Positions 46,763-57,439 of a DNA stretch of 64,000 nucleotides are shown piece after piece (positions within the stretch are counted from its first letter, which is position 1; the number at the start of each line of letters is the position of its first letter). The notes under the pieces were generated by a model. The model was not told the DNA's origin. It searched no databases and saw nothing but the letters and a program-made list of their open reading frames with translations. Origin of the DNA: Sepiola atlantica. Lineage: Eukaryota > Mollusca > Cephalopoda > Sepiida > Sepiolidae. The position numbers and the translations under genes are program-made. The stretch is taken from NCBI GenBank assembly GCA_963556195.1, contig OY744529.1, forward strand, positions 56,535,580 through 56,599,579, given 5' to 3'.

Positions 46763-48724
46763 TGTCGATCAAGAGCCTGAAGTCATCAGGGACTAGGATG
46801 CCGCAGGCATGGCCGATACTTCCGGTAAGCAGTTCGGACGTAATTCGTCCGTCTCGGGCAATACCTCTGACATCCAAAGGAAAGGTTAATTTTAGGGCCC
46901 TATAAAACGAAGGGTGGACGTAAATAGGGACCACCCAGTGCACATAGTGCTCAGCTCCTTGAGAGAATCGTGCTTCTCCTCCACCAACCTCATACCCGGG
47001 ATTGCCCCCTCCGCTGCTTCAATCATATGCCAAAGCGCCTTTGTCCAGCCCACTCTGGTATCACGGACAAAGGTAGTTACGAAGGGGACGTCGGGAAAGT
47101 TTTGTGGCTTGTCTATATCAAGACACTGGTTCGAGTAAGAAGCTCCAGCGGTCGGATGGTTTTTACTAGCCGTGCCGATAAGTTGACTGCTAATGTGTGA
47201 GGCTCCACCTCACAAATCCGGTCACCAGGAAGAAAAGGGAGTCTTCGAGTCCTCTCTGTTCTCGACAACGAAGAAGGAGAGGGGGAAGCAGATCTGGCGT
47301 CGACGAAGACTTCCTGCTCTGGCTCTGGCTCCGGCTCTTCTTTGTTAAGTGGGGGAGGGGAATAAAAAAGGGCGGGGGTGTTCTGTTCAGTTGAAGGAGG
47401 TGAGGATTGGGGAGTTGGGGACTGAACAGCAGAGATAGTCATCTCTGTTTCTACAGGGGTAGGAGGGTTGGACCCAGTCTTTTTCACTTTTGTTGTTTTT
47501 CTTCTACTTTACCAGAGTAGTCGGTCGCCATCAAATTTTTGTTCGCCTCCCCTTCGGAGACAGACGAAGTAGTGGTGACCGGAATCTTCCGTTTAAGGTT
47601 TTCTCCCGATTCGGAAGAAGTAGACGGAACGGCTGGGGCAGGCTGAAGCTTCTGGGTGCGTAGCTTGGTACCTGACGACTTAGTGGGAGGCAGCACTTTT
47701 CGGTCATCCGGGGAACGCATCAATTTATCGGAGGGAACGGAACTGGTTTTTGTAGTGTTTTTTGCTGACCACAGTGTTCCACCCCTCCTTTGTCGGTGCA
47801 GCTACTGGAGTTTGCGTTGAAAGTGTTGCTGGTGCCACTTCGGGTATCCCGGCCTTAGAGGCCGGCGGCTTGTTAGGGGCTCAGGTTGGGCAGTCTTTAG
47901 GCATATGTCCCGACTGCTCACAGTGCCAACAGATGGGTCGTCTACCTTCGACAATGATCGACATTGTCCAAGATTCGTACTTGAGACGCGGTGGAATCGC
48001 TTTGAAGCCGGCCCGGTCAAGGCACATCTCGATCTTGTAGTCCCCTACCATTAGGTTATAGGGGCCTCGGACCGGGATAATGGCTTCGACGTACCCATAC
48101 TGGCTCATGACAGCACCCAAATGTTTGGAGCTGATATAGCAGGGGACGCCGAGAACAGAGACTGTAGTTCTCCTGCGGCTCTTGTACTCCGGTTTTATTT
48201 TGATTACTGCGTAGGAGAAATCTGATTTCGCCAGTTCTGTGGCGATCTCCGCTGTTGGGAGCAGCAAATCCCATGATGCAAACCCCTTTTGGCAGATGTA
48301 TGTTGTTCAGGCGTTCTTTGACCGGCGGGGATAGATTGGTCTAACGACGCTGCTGATGTCTTCTGAGTAAGAGAGAGGGACGGCCAGTCGGATTGAGACG
48401 ACATCGGCGGTGAATTTGGTTTCGTCACGTTCCCCTGGGTGCTGGCGACAACAACTGCTCCTTTTCTCTTCCTCAACGGAGTAGCACCCCCTTTTTGACT
48501 CTGGGCCGAGAAGGTCTGCTGCCAAGCGTCGGGAAGGATACGTCGCTGCTGCTACCGCTGCTGCTGTACACATGATTGCCACTGCCGGCGAGACTGTCGT
48601 TGCTACTGCTACAGCTGATGTGTAAGTCTTGTAGAAGTTCACGTTTAACAGCCTCCCTGTCGTAGAAGCTGGCCGCCGGTGGCATCTGGTCCAGGTGGGT
48701 GGCCTGCTCTTTTTGCAGGTCCAA
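46763..48724 (-). pseudogene. Tx1-like LINE ORF1 (RNA-binding, CCHC knuckle)
   Basis: It lies just upstream of ORF2 on the same strand, the usual LINE order. The likely start is at 48724 (MDLQKEQATHLDQMPP). Frames shift near 48475 and 48265. The 48267-47881 frame gives an RRM-like stretch (FSYAVIKIKPEYKSR, VSVLGVPCYISSKHLGAVMS, YGYVEAIIPV) and then CWHCEQSGHMPKDC, a CCHC zinc knuckle at 47925-47884. A long Ser/Pro/Glu-rich tail follows (47723-47113) with PEPEPEQ. ORF1 proteins of this clade bind element RNA as chaperones. This one is broken by frameshifts but still covers the full expected extent. Confidence 0.85.
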
Positions 48725-49231
48725 CGAACTAGCATTCCTGATCCCTTGGGGGGGGGGGGGCGTTTCTTCCTCCCGAAGGGGGGCTGACAGTTGAAACCTG
48801 TCTTCTGGGGTGCATTACGACTGGGACGGTGGCGATGGCATCCCTCCCACCCTCCTAGACCACCCCTAGGAGCTGAGCTAACCTTGTTGCGGGGGACTGC
48901 AGCAGAACTAGTCGGAGTGCCACCTAAGGCAGTACCCCCGTGCAGGGACATTTTGCTCACTCCAGCCTTCGGGGTCTTAACAGGCGCCCGAGTGCTGGAG
49001 CCCAGGTTCAGCGAAGCAGAAGAACCTGGACTTTGGCATATTTGGCCCAGACCAGCCTCCATACAAGTATGGAGATTGATCTCCGAGTTAGGCTATTTCA
49101 ACAGAACTCGGTCTGCTATTTCCCTCTCGTTCTAGAAAACGAATTCAGGCCTGCCGATTCGAAATCTACTGAACGTCTGTTAGATGTGACTCTAACTGTT
49201 CAGTAGTAGTCTGCCAGCTGCTTAAGCCGAA
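48725..49231 (-). other. Tx1-like LINE 5' region
   Basis: GC-rich sequence upstream of ORF1 on the minus strand, probably the 5'UTR. It includes a G10 run at 48750 and a palindromic word ctccatacaagtatggag at 49059. A 251-codon minus frame (49062-48307) overlaps ORF1 in another frame, and I consider it a shadow. Confidence 0.5.
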
Positions 49232-49500
49232 GACAAGGTGATTTGTTGTAAATTAAAGTTAAGCAAGGCATATCCCACCCATTAGTAAATGGGTGACCAT
49301 TTTGGTAGAATTAATTGCTGACTTATCCTTCCGGAAGTGACGTCATTGTGAGAGGATTTGTTCATATTATCATACTTTATTTTCATTACGTAGTTAAGAC
49401 AAGGTGTTTTGTTGTAAATTGAAGTTAAGCAACAAATATCTCGGCCATTACACAATGGGTAACAATTTTGGAAGAATAACAAAACTGGTTCTTTGATATG
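49232..49500. repeat. Two-unit direct repeat, about 167 bp apart
   Basis: agacaaggtg(a/t)tttgttg and aaattaaagttaagcaa/aaattgaagttaagcaa occur at 49233 and 49400. Each is followed by a (c)ccattagtaaatgggt / ccattacacaatgggt block and attttgg(t/a)agaat. They lie at the 5' edge of the Tx1-like LINE and could be promoter monomers or target sequence. Confidence 0.75.
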
Positions 49501-49574
49501 ACGTAGGCGCCTTCAATAGCATATTTAAACATGTCTTCTTTGATATGACCGAGGTGCCTCCTATTTTTTTTCTT

Positions 49575-49945
49575 AACTAGATATAGGGGAGGGTAAAACA
49601 ATTTTTTTTGGGGGGGGGAAGGTAACATTTTCTTTAAGCTGAAAATATTACTATATATGAGGAGGGTAAAAAAAAATTGAGGGGGGTCAAAACATTTATT
49701 TTTCTTCTTTTTAATTAAAAATATTTATATGTATGGGGAAGGATAAAAATAATTTGGGAGGGGAGTCAAAAAAATGTGTTCTTTTTTCTTTCTTTTCTTA
49801 ACTAAAAATATTTCTATGTAAAAAAAAATTGGGGGGGTGGCAAACATTTTTTTTTTTTTAACTAAAAATATTTCTATTTATGTGGGAGGGTAAAAAAAAT
49901 TGGGGTCGAAATTTTGTTCTTATTTATTTTTAACTTAAAATATTC
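49575..49945. repeat. Imperfect 75-bp tandem repeat with G-runs
   Basis: About five units, each with a 'ggagggtaaaa', 'ttgggggg', 'gtcaaaa' and 'aactaaaaatatttct' element. G-runs of 6-9 and A/T-runs vary between units. Confidence 0.8.
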
Positions 49946-50255
49946 TTGGTCGGAAACAAAGAAAATCAATGTCTAACCACCCAAGAAATATGACTGGGGT
50001 TCCATCGGTTTACGAGTGAGCGTTCATTTCTGACGCGGCAGCCTAGCAAAAATATGCGACCGGAGGGAGCATATATGTGCTAGTAATAATAATAATAATT
50101 TAAAAGAACGTCAACAGCAGCAAATACCTAACGGTAAACAGCTGCTGCAATATAGCAAAGTTATTTTTACTGGTGATCAGAAAAAAGCAGAGGGTACTCG
50201 AAATCTGGAGAGGGTTTTATTTATAGCCTATCGTAAACAAGAAACAAGCGATATA

Positions 50256-50257
50256 GC

Positions 50258-50318
<61 letters not shown>
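50256..50318. repeat. (TA)n microsatellite
   Basis: About 60 bp of TA, 25 bp left of the long palindrome. Confidence 0.95.
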
Positions 50319-50320
<2 letters not shown>

Positions 50321-50342
50321 TGTATTTAGGCAGCAAGTTTTC

Positions 50343-50901
50343 ATTTAGGCAAACGTTGTTGAATAGCACGGAGTGTTTCTGCTTTGTGATCTTTTTTTAA
50401 ATTTTTTCCATCTTCCGAATGGTCAACTTCGTACCTCGATCAAACTGGTGTATGAAGTTTCCGTAGTTTTGTTGTTCCATCTTTTTTGCGAGTACTTTCG
50501 ATTCGATATCCTCAAATCATCTTCAGACGTGTTAGTGTGAAAAAAGAATATGTATTTATAGAATTTAAATATGAAATAAAAAAGTAAATATAAATAAATA
50601 AATTAATAAAAAAAATAAATAAATGAATAAATAGAATAAATAAATAAAATAAAAAGTAAAGACATACTCTTTTCCTCTCTTTACATTCTATAAATACATA
50701 TTCTTTTTTCACACTAACACGGCTGAAGATGATTTGAGGATATCAAATCGAAAGTACTCGCAAAGAAGATGGAACAACAAAACTAAGGAAACTTCATACA
50801 CCAGTTTGATCGAGGTACGAAGTTGACCATTCGGAAGATGGAAAATTTTTTTTAAAAGATCACAAAGCAGAAACACTCCGTGCTATTCAACAACGTTTGC
50901 C

Positions 50902-50906
<5 letters not shown>
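50343..50906. mobile_element. Long palindrome with 222-bp arms
   Basis: The left arm (50343-50564) begins atttaggcaaacgttgttga. The right arm (50685-50906) is its near-perfect inverse, ending caacgtttgcctaaat. Both arms are exactly 222 bp, so there are few or no net indels. The 120-bp loop is a run of AAT/AAAT. Both ends abut or nearly abut (TA)n tracts. No coding capacity. It would fold to a long hairpin if transcribed. Family unknown. Confidence 0.92.

Positions 50907-50963
<57 letters not shown>
50907..50963. repeat. (TA)n microsatellite
   Basis: About 58 bp of TA directly at the right end of the palindrome. Confidence 0.95.
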
Positions 50964-50966
<3 letters not shown>

Positions 50967-51034
50967 CGTTTCGATCCCAACTTGAGGCACTATCTGGTCT
51001 AGCCACACTGATGAGCTGTGAAAAAGCGAAACAG

Positions 51035-51079
51035 TCTGTATGTGGATGACTATATATATGTATATATATATATGTGGAT

Positions 51080-51148
<69 letters not shown>
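51035..51148. repeat. (TA)n microsatellite with duplicated junction
   Basis: The word tgtggatgactatatata occurs at about 51041 and 51073, separated by TA repeats. It continues to 51148 as TA. Confidence 0.92.
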
Positions 51149-51150
<2 letters not shown>

Positions 51151-54100
51151 AGAATGAAATGTGTGCTGGCAATTTCCTCAGGATTCAACTGAATTGCGAT
51201 AAGAGATATTCATGTGATGAATGCATAGAAGTATTTGGCTTTTAACAAAGATAAGTATCCGAAGATAAACTATATTTCCTTAGGCTAATAGTTAGAGGTC
51301 AAAAGGAAAATTATGTGATAAGAAACTCTCCTGGGTGTTGTTTTAGAAGTTTACGAAATCTTGTTGGTTGGAGTGAGCTCACAGTGGAAGATTGATAAGT
51401 GGTCACTTTTTATAATTTTATAGTAGATTTTAAGAAATCACAGGTTGCCTCTCCTTTTGAGGACTATATCATAGTTGCTATTATTTACTAGTATTGTTAA
51501 AATAATTAATACGTTACAACTATAGTTGGAAAAGATGAATGAGAAAAGAAATGTTTGTTCTGTATGCAATGGAATCATGAGGTAATAAAATATTGCTGCC
51601 AATAAGCTATCACTGATAATGCCTTGTGTTAAAACTATTAGTGAGTAATAATAAAAATAATAATATTAATAATAATAATAAAAATATCCATGTAAAATGT
51701 TCAGATGGAGAATTAAAAAGAGAAAACGAGACGCGCATTGTGCCAACCCATAAAACACTGTAAACGAGAAAACACAGAGAAGTCGTTAACGGTTCGTCGA
51801 ATCATTAACGAGAATTGACCACCTTAAAAATCCCCTCTCTTTTGTCTCATGTACTAGCAGATGGCAGGTTTGCATGCACAAATGATAATACTACTTCTAA
51901 ACGATTGATGGTAGTTAACTTTATGGATATATATACCCCAATATGAAATATAAATATGTCATTGGTTAACTAAACCACCTAACGTATGAGTGATTTGAAG
52001 TTGGATTCAGTTACTTCCACATTTTAAGTATATATACAGTATGTAATATGACGTCAAATCGCTATTTTCCCTTTGAAGATGACTTAGAAGCAATCCCCAC
52101 TTAGATGTACGGGAATTACTTAATAAAGTGCAATGATATATAGTAAATAATTAGAGTTACTGTTCTCTTCTTCTTCTTCTTCTTCTTCTTCTTCTTCTAT
52201 TCCTTCAATATTTTATGTTACGTTCACTTACTTCCAGTTAAGCATTTAAAGTTTGCAGAAACAATCGAAGCTCAATTAGTTACTTTAAATAAACTATAGA
52301 TTCACCTTTGCTTCAAAGAAACACGCCTGGAAAATTATCAGGAGAACATATTCAACTCGGCCTTCGAGATGGACAATTACACCTGATAATCAATTGAACG
52401 ATGTAAGCGTATCCGCTTAAAACTTACCTTACCTAAACCAAACATAATTGAAGCGTGTTTCTTATAAGAAATTTGTAAACAACAATGAGCAAGCTGCAAG
52501 TTTTAACTATCATTATCACAACAAAAAGCTCTCTAGAAAGGTCTGACATATCTGATATTAGTGAACTCATTAATTTGGGTAATGAATTACGATTGTTGCA
52601 ACAAAAACCAATAGTTGTTTCTATTCACTTTCCCCCAGATGAGGGCAGAGTTAGATACAAGGTCTCGATTGGAACAAAATTGAAATTGCCTCAGTATAGA
52701 TAGATTTCTATTTCAGAGACCGAGGACAAGAAAGAAGAAGTGCAGTATCAGAACAGATATTACACTTTGCCTCTCGCTAAAAGAACAATAGTTATTATAA
52801 TTCAATGAAAAAGAAAAACGAAAACAAAAAAATGATCATAATAACGGAAATTAACGAAGACAAAATTGACGAGAAAGTTGATGTTGGTAAAATTCTCTAT
52901 ACGCACTAGCTGTTGATGTCCTAGGCTCTTTGAGGAGCAACGTTTATAAATTACTTACGGCATTTATATTTCATTTAATTTCCTTGCATATTCAAAGTTC
53001 TCCTTTGTGAGAAAAATATCAGAAGATAAAACAACCCAAAGTCTTATTTTGACAAAGATGTCTTTGATATGGTATATAATGGCTTGCTTTTGAATTAAGT
53101 AAGCCGATTTTATTCATTGGAGGATAATTTCGTAAATATAAATAGGGACTTCAGGTATCGAAACTTTTTCAAAAATATTATTAATAAGTTGATTTTGAAT
53201 CAATTTGCCAACCTGAACAATGCATATCCTTTTCTAACCCACTTCTTATTTTATTTAGAATACCAGCTACAATGACATGATTATTTTCTATTAAACACAA
53301 ATAAAGAGACAACCCCTGATTACTAGCAGCAACACCCGGTATTGCCCGAAAATAAAAGTGGTCATGATCGATGTTTGTAAGGAGCTCACAACTTGAAATC
53401 TATGACATTGATAGTCGCACTCCAAACGGGATCCTTCAAAATCCGGTAGCAACTAATTAAAGTTGCTTCGAAAAGCTATAATGCGCTATCAAGTTGATCG
53501 TATAAGTATTGGAAACTGGAATAAAAAGCAACCCGTAATGACGATGTCCATGTCACACACACTCAACATTAAACATATCATTTTATTAATGCCAGTGCTG
53601 ATGTTACTTAAAGTTTTAAATAACTGTCAACTTTTAAGCAGTTATGATCTGGCAATATGTATGATTACGGAAACAGAATCAATGTATAACTGTGAATATT
53701 ATTGTGTATTTATGAGTGAGTGTATGAATCAACTACTATCTATGTGTTAGCTTTAATATTTGCTTCGATTCTTCTAAGACGATTCCAATTAGAACGCGAC
53801 TCTAGAACGAGGCCAAACCAATGAGGTTTTCGTCCGGGCCGTTGAAGCACCCAATAAATCTTCACCCTAAGACGAATCCTCGAACATTGATTTCGTTGCT
53901 GCATTCGATTTTCGGCCGCGGCGCACTCTGGAAGGTTATACAAGCAGATGGTGTTTAAAGAATGTTGTACTTAGTGCTCAACTGTATGACCAGTTAGGTA
54001 AAATAACAAGTAAAACGTCCAAGCACACGAAAACGCTGGTTTATATTAAGGACAGAATGTTCCATCATGCTGAGATGGGCAAGTCCATTTTCTGAGTGTT

Positions 54101-54179
54101 TCTGTCAAATAGATGCCAGTTTAGGCATGGATGCATGGATGCCGGTAAGTGTCATTTTGATTCTACAGTATTCCGCTTC
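51149..54179. other. AT-rich noncoding stretch
   Basis: It contains a (TTC)n tract at 52168-52198 and AAT-rich sequence near 51650. A GC-richer segment at 53760-53950 keeps a 67-codon minus frame (53943-53740) without any domain I can name; it may be an unrecognised repeat. Confidence 0.5.
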
Positions 54180-54830
54180 AACTTTCCAGTCTTCCAAAAG
54201 CATACTACTGCTCAACACAATCCCGCATGTGAGGTGATATGTCGGAAGTATTTGAAATACTGTCTGCCGTTCGGCAAGGTGTGTTCTTTCGCCAACACTT
54301 TTCAATTAAATCATTAGCGGGATCGAATGCCTTAAAATAGTTTCCCGGTGTCACTGTTGGATGGAACTTTTCCGTTAAGTATTTAGATTACGTAGATGAT
54401 ATCAAGTCTGCAATTAATGAGCTTCAACATTTTGCTTCGCAGATTGTAGTTAATAAAAATGCCTCGAAGACAAAAATATTCGCTGTCAGCTGCGCCCCAA
54501 CAAACGTACCACTTATCATCAATGGTGATGTTCTTGACGAGGTTGAGAGCTTCAAATATCTTGGTATCACCATCACAGCCAGGGGTCAAGGTAGAACTGA
54601 TATCAAAGTGCGAATTGGCTTTGCAGGTCATGCCTTCTGCCAACTCAATTCACTGGTCAAGATCTGAAATAAGGCGCAGCACCAAAATAAGAATTTACCT
54701 ACGCTGGTGCGAACAATCCTCCGTTATGACAGTGAGTCCTGACCAATGAGAGTAGAAAACGTTAGGCGATTTGAAAATTTCGATCACAGCTGTCTACGTC
54801 GCCCACCCCCCTCTCTTTCAAACAACATCG
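54180..54830 (+). pseudogene. RTE-like LINE reverse transcriptase fragment
   Basis: Plus-strand frames give GDMSEVFEILSAVRQG near 54236-54283, the segment before RT block 5, where RQG is typical. FPGVTVG follows near 54340, then YLDYVDDIKSAINELQHFA at 54381-54436 (DD of the catalytic box). Then come NASKTKIFAV near 54455, VESFKYLGITITARGQG near 54541-54591, and MRVENVRRFENFDHSCLRR near 54746. This order matches the palm and thumb of RTE-type endonuclease-RT LINEs. Stops and frameshifts are present, and both ends are truncated. Confidence 0.85.
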
Positions 54831-55431
54831 TATGTTTTTCCGACAATACATTACCACAAGACGTCTATGCTGGGTGGGGCTTAGTCCACTTTTTTGAATG
54901 TCGCAGCCAGCTCAATGTTGTTTCAAGTACAAGTGTATTCATTAGTGTGTATATGTATCTTTGTTTATATGCGTGTGTAGGTGTTATATGCGTGTGGACA
55001 TGAGCATTGATTCAATCGTTTTCCATCATTATTTAGCACATCAATCATTGTATCTTTGATGCGAGAGAGTTGAATATTTTAGAAGGGCATAATTTTCACC
55101 ATTGATCCTGAGAGTAACAGCCATTAAAATCGCCCGAGCGCGAATGCAGACAAATCGCTCATAAAAGAAAAGAAAGAAAAAAAAACTTCCCCCCCTATTC
55201 CAATCGCCTTTGCAATCATCCCAGAATACATCTCTCTAATTGAATCAATTAATAATTAAAAGTGGGCATAAATGAAAGGATCCTTTCTCAAATTAACGTA
55301 GTCTTTGTTTATTACAAAGATTTATTATTTACATTATAACACAATGCAATACTATGTAATAATATTTCATGAGAATATACAGTATAATTTTTCATTGCAG
55401 GAATATCCGTTTATCACACACATACACACAC

Positions 55432-55432
<1 letters not shown>
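54831..55432. other. Noncoding stretch
   Basis: No supported feature. Confidence 0.45.

Positions 55433-55484
<52 letters not shown>
55433..55484. repeat. (TA)n microsatellite
   Basis: About 52 bp of TA followed by TATATG variants to 55501. Confidence 0.95.
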
Positions 55485-55489
<5 letters not shown>

Positions 55490-55648
55490 GTATATGTATA
55501 TAGTCTCGGAAGTTTCTCAATCATTAAAAAAAACCTTAAGTCCCAAGTCGTTCAGTGGAAAATCACTCATGTAAGTCAATTTAGTTTTTACAGTTATATT
55601 ATTTAAGGGATCATCAGTTATTTACCATGCAAAACTGTTTCGGGAATT

Positions 55649-55649
<1 letters not shown>

Positions 55650-55712
<63 letters not shown>
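55650..55712. repeat. (TA)n microsatellite
   Basis: About 60 bp of TA. Confidence 0.95.
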
Positions 55713-55715
<3 letters not shown>

Positions 55716-55859
55716 GTTCCTCTAGATTTTCCCGGGAATGACGGAGTAGGATATTGAATTCAAGAAGATAGGGCCATTAGGTAATTAAATATGGATTTAC
55801 AAACTATTTAACTCAAGTTTCAGAAGGAATCTGTATTTTTTTTAAATATCTTTAAATCT

Positions 55860-55927
<68 letters not shown>

Positions 55928-55959
55928 ATATATATATATATATACATATCTATATATAC

Positions 55960-56028
<69 letters not shown>

Positions 56029-56035
56029 CGTGTGT
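55860..56035. repeat. (TATC)n-(TA)n-(TG)n compound microsatellite
   Basis: About 16 TATC tetranucleotides are followed by interrupted TA and a TG tail. Confidence 0.95.
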
Positions 56036-56596
56036 GTGAGCGTGTGTCGAAAAGATATGTATCAATTTTAAATGAGTTGTGAAAAAAGTTACATTGAATT
56101 TGTATTTTTCCCAAAACTTTCTACTTTTAGACATTTGTTTATTTTCCTAGCACATGCATTGCGTATTTGATGAGATATTTGATATTTATAAAAAATGCAA
56201 CTGTTATAAGATTACCGTTTCTCTCAACAAGCTTTGTGATATAACATATGCTAGTGCGAACTAAAGATTCGGCAAGCCGTGTTTATATTGTATTTGCTCA
56301 CACATCAATTCCTTTGGAGAAAGACATATATTGAATGTTTTCCGATCCATTCGTAATTAAGTAGTAGTAAGTTAATACATCGTTCATCATTGTATTTTTT
56401 ATGCATTCAACAACCTAAAAACAGGTTTATATGATGAAAACTAACAAATCAAACCAAGCCAAATATGTTGTTTAGATGTATCAATTTTAAACTGTTCCAA
56501 AAATAAATGTCACGACTTCATTACGATCATAATATATCGTTTACGAACTGTGTTTTAGAAGATTCAAATTTAAGATTGAACATTTAGACATCCGCT
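56036..56596. other. AT-rich noncoding stretch
   Basis: No supported feature before the U2-like unit. Confidence 0.45.
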
Positions 56597-56900
56597 TGGG
56601 CTTCTTGGCCTTTTGGCTAAGATCAAAGTGTAGTATCTGTTCCGATGGATACTGCACGCCTGTCCTGTGCAGTTCTAGGAGGGGAGGAGTAAGTTTATTG
56701 CTTACTGTCTGAGGCGCCCCTACCGGGGAATGCCGACGGGGCTGCCCAGGCAATTTTTAAATGGCCAGAGTGCTCACCTCTCGAGCGCTGGCTTTTCAAA
56801 CCCCACTTTCTCGACCCGATCTTGGGTCACATCTTACTTGTGAGAGTAAGATAAAACTGGCCTTGTGCCTAACTCCTAGGGAGGAGTAAATAAAACTTGG
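56597..56900 (+). ncRNA. U2-snRNA-headed, stem-loop-rich element
   Basis: The first 46 bases (56597-56643) match the 5' end of U2 snRNA: ggccttttggctaagatcaa, one extra A, then gtgtagtatctgtt, including the branch-point-pairing word GTAGTA at 56630-56635. After that U2 similarity stops. The rest is a chain of perfect short stems: ACTGCAC/GTGCAGT (56651-56673), AGTAAG/CTTACT (56688-56706), GGCgCCCC/GGGGaatGCC (56713-56734), GCCAG+GCTC/GAGC+CTGGC (56764-56792), GACCC/GGGTC (56813-56828), ATCTTAC/GTAAGAT (56831-56852) and ACTCCT/AGGAGT (56872-56887). AATTTTTAA at 56752-56760 is Sm-site-like and stands just before a hairpin. tggccagagtg near 56763 also resembles a tRNA A-box. It could be a U2-derived SINE, a U2 retro-chimera, or a divergent snRNA-like gene. 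No clear target duplication or poly-A was found. The U2 head is sure; the nature of the unit is not. Confidence 0.8.
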
Positions 56901-57439
56901 TGGCTTTTGCAACAAAAATCACACTGAATGAAGAATATTTTTTAAAAAGGCCTGACAAAGGACTGACCTACAGTTGCTGTAATAATTTAGAACTCATAAT
57001 CAAAGCACACAATAACACAATACTACATGATAATAGTTAAAGGAAAAGAAAATGCATAGAAAAAGCAATAAATCTAACAATCATGACAACAATAATAATT
57101 TAAAAAATCATAAGAAATAGTAATAACTCAGACTTTAATAGACATTTTCCAAAGAATAATAGAAATGTTTATAACAGAGAAAAACAACTGTAACTTCAAA
57201 ATCTACGCACCAAATATTTTTTTAACTAAAGTCATCGTTTACAAACCCACACTATTTACACATGAAAACACGAATTAAAAAATGGACTAACATTTATAGC
57301 ATCAAGAAACTCTCGTAAGAGTGTAATAGCCGCAGATAAGAGTAGGTATACTTATATGACCAGTAAACACACCGAGTAACAGAAATGAGAAACTCTTGAT
57401 TTCTGAAAAATATATAATACTTTGGTGAACAATCGGATA
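56901..57439. other. AT-rich noncoding stretch
   Basis: No supported feature. Confidence 0.45.

Noticed and set aside
48307..49062. 251-codon minus-strand frame upstream of the Tx1-like ORF1
   Set aside because: It overlaps the ORF1 reading frames (which carry the RRM and CCHC similarity) and has no domain; judged a GC-rich shadow.
53740..53943. 67-codon Arg-rich minus frame in a GC-richer patch
   Set aside because: No recognisable family. It may be a fragment of an unknown repeat, but coding potential cannot be supported.
56541..56753. 70-codon minus frame over the U2-like unit
   Set aside because: It is antisense to a clear U2 head and has no protein similarity.
56763..56806. tRNA-like module within the U2-headed unit
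   Set aside because: The A-box word is present, but the B-box is poor and the same bases form a strong hairpin, so a tRNA origin is not supported.
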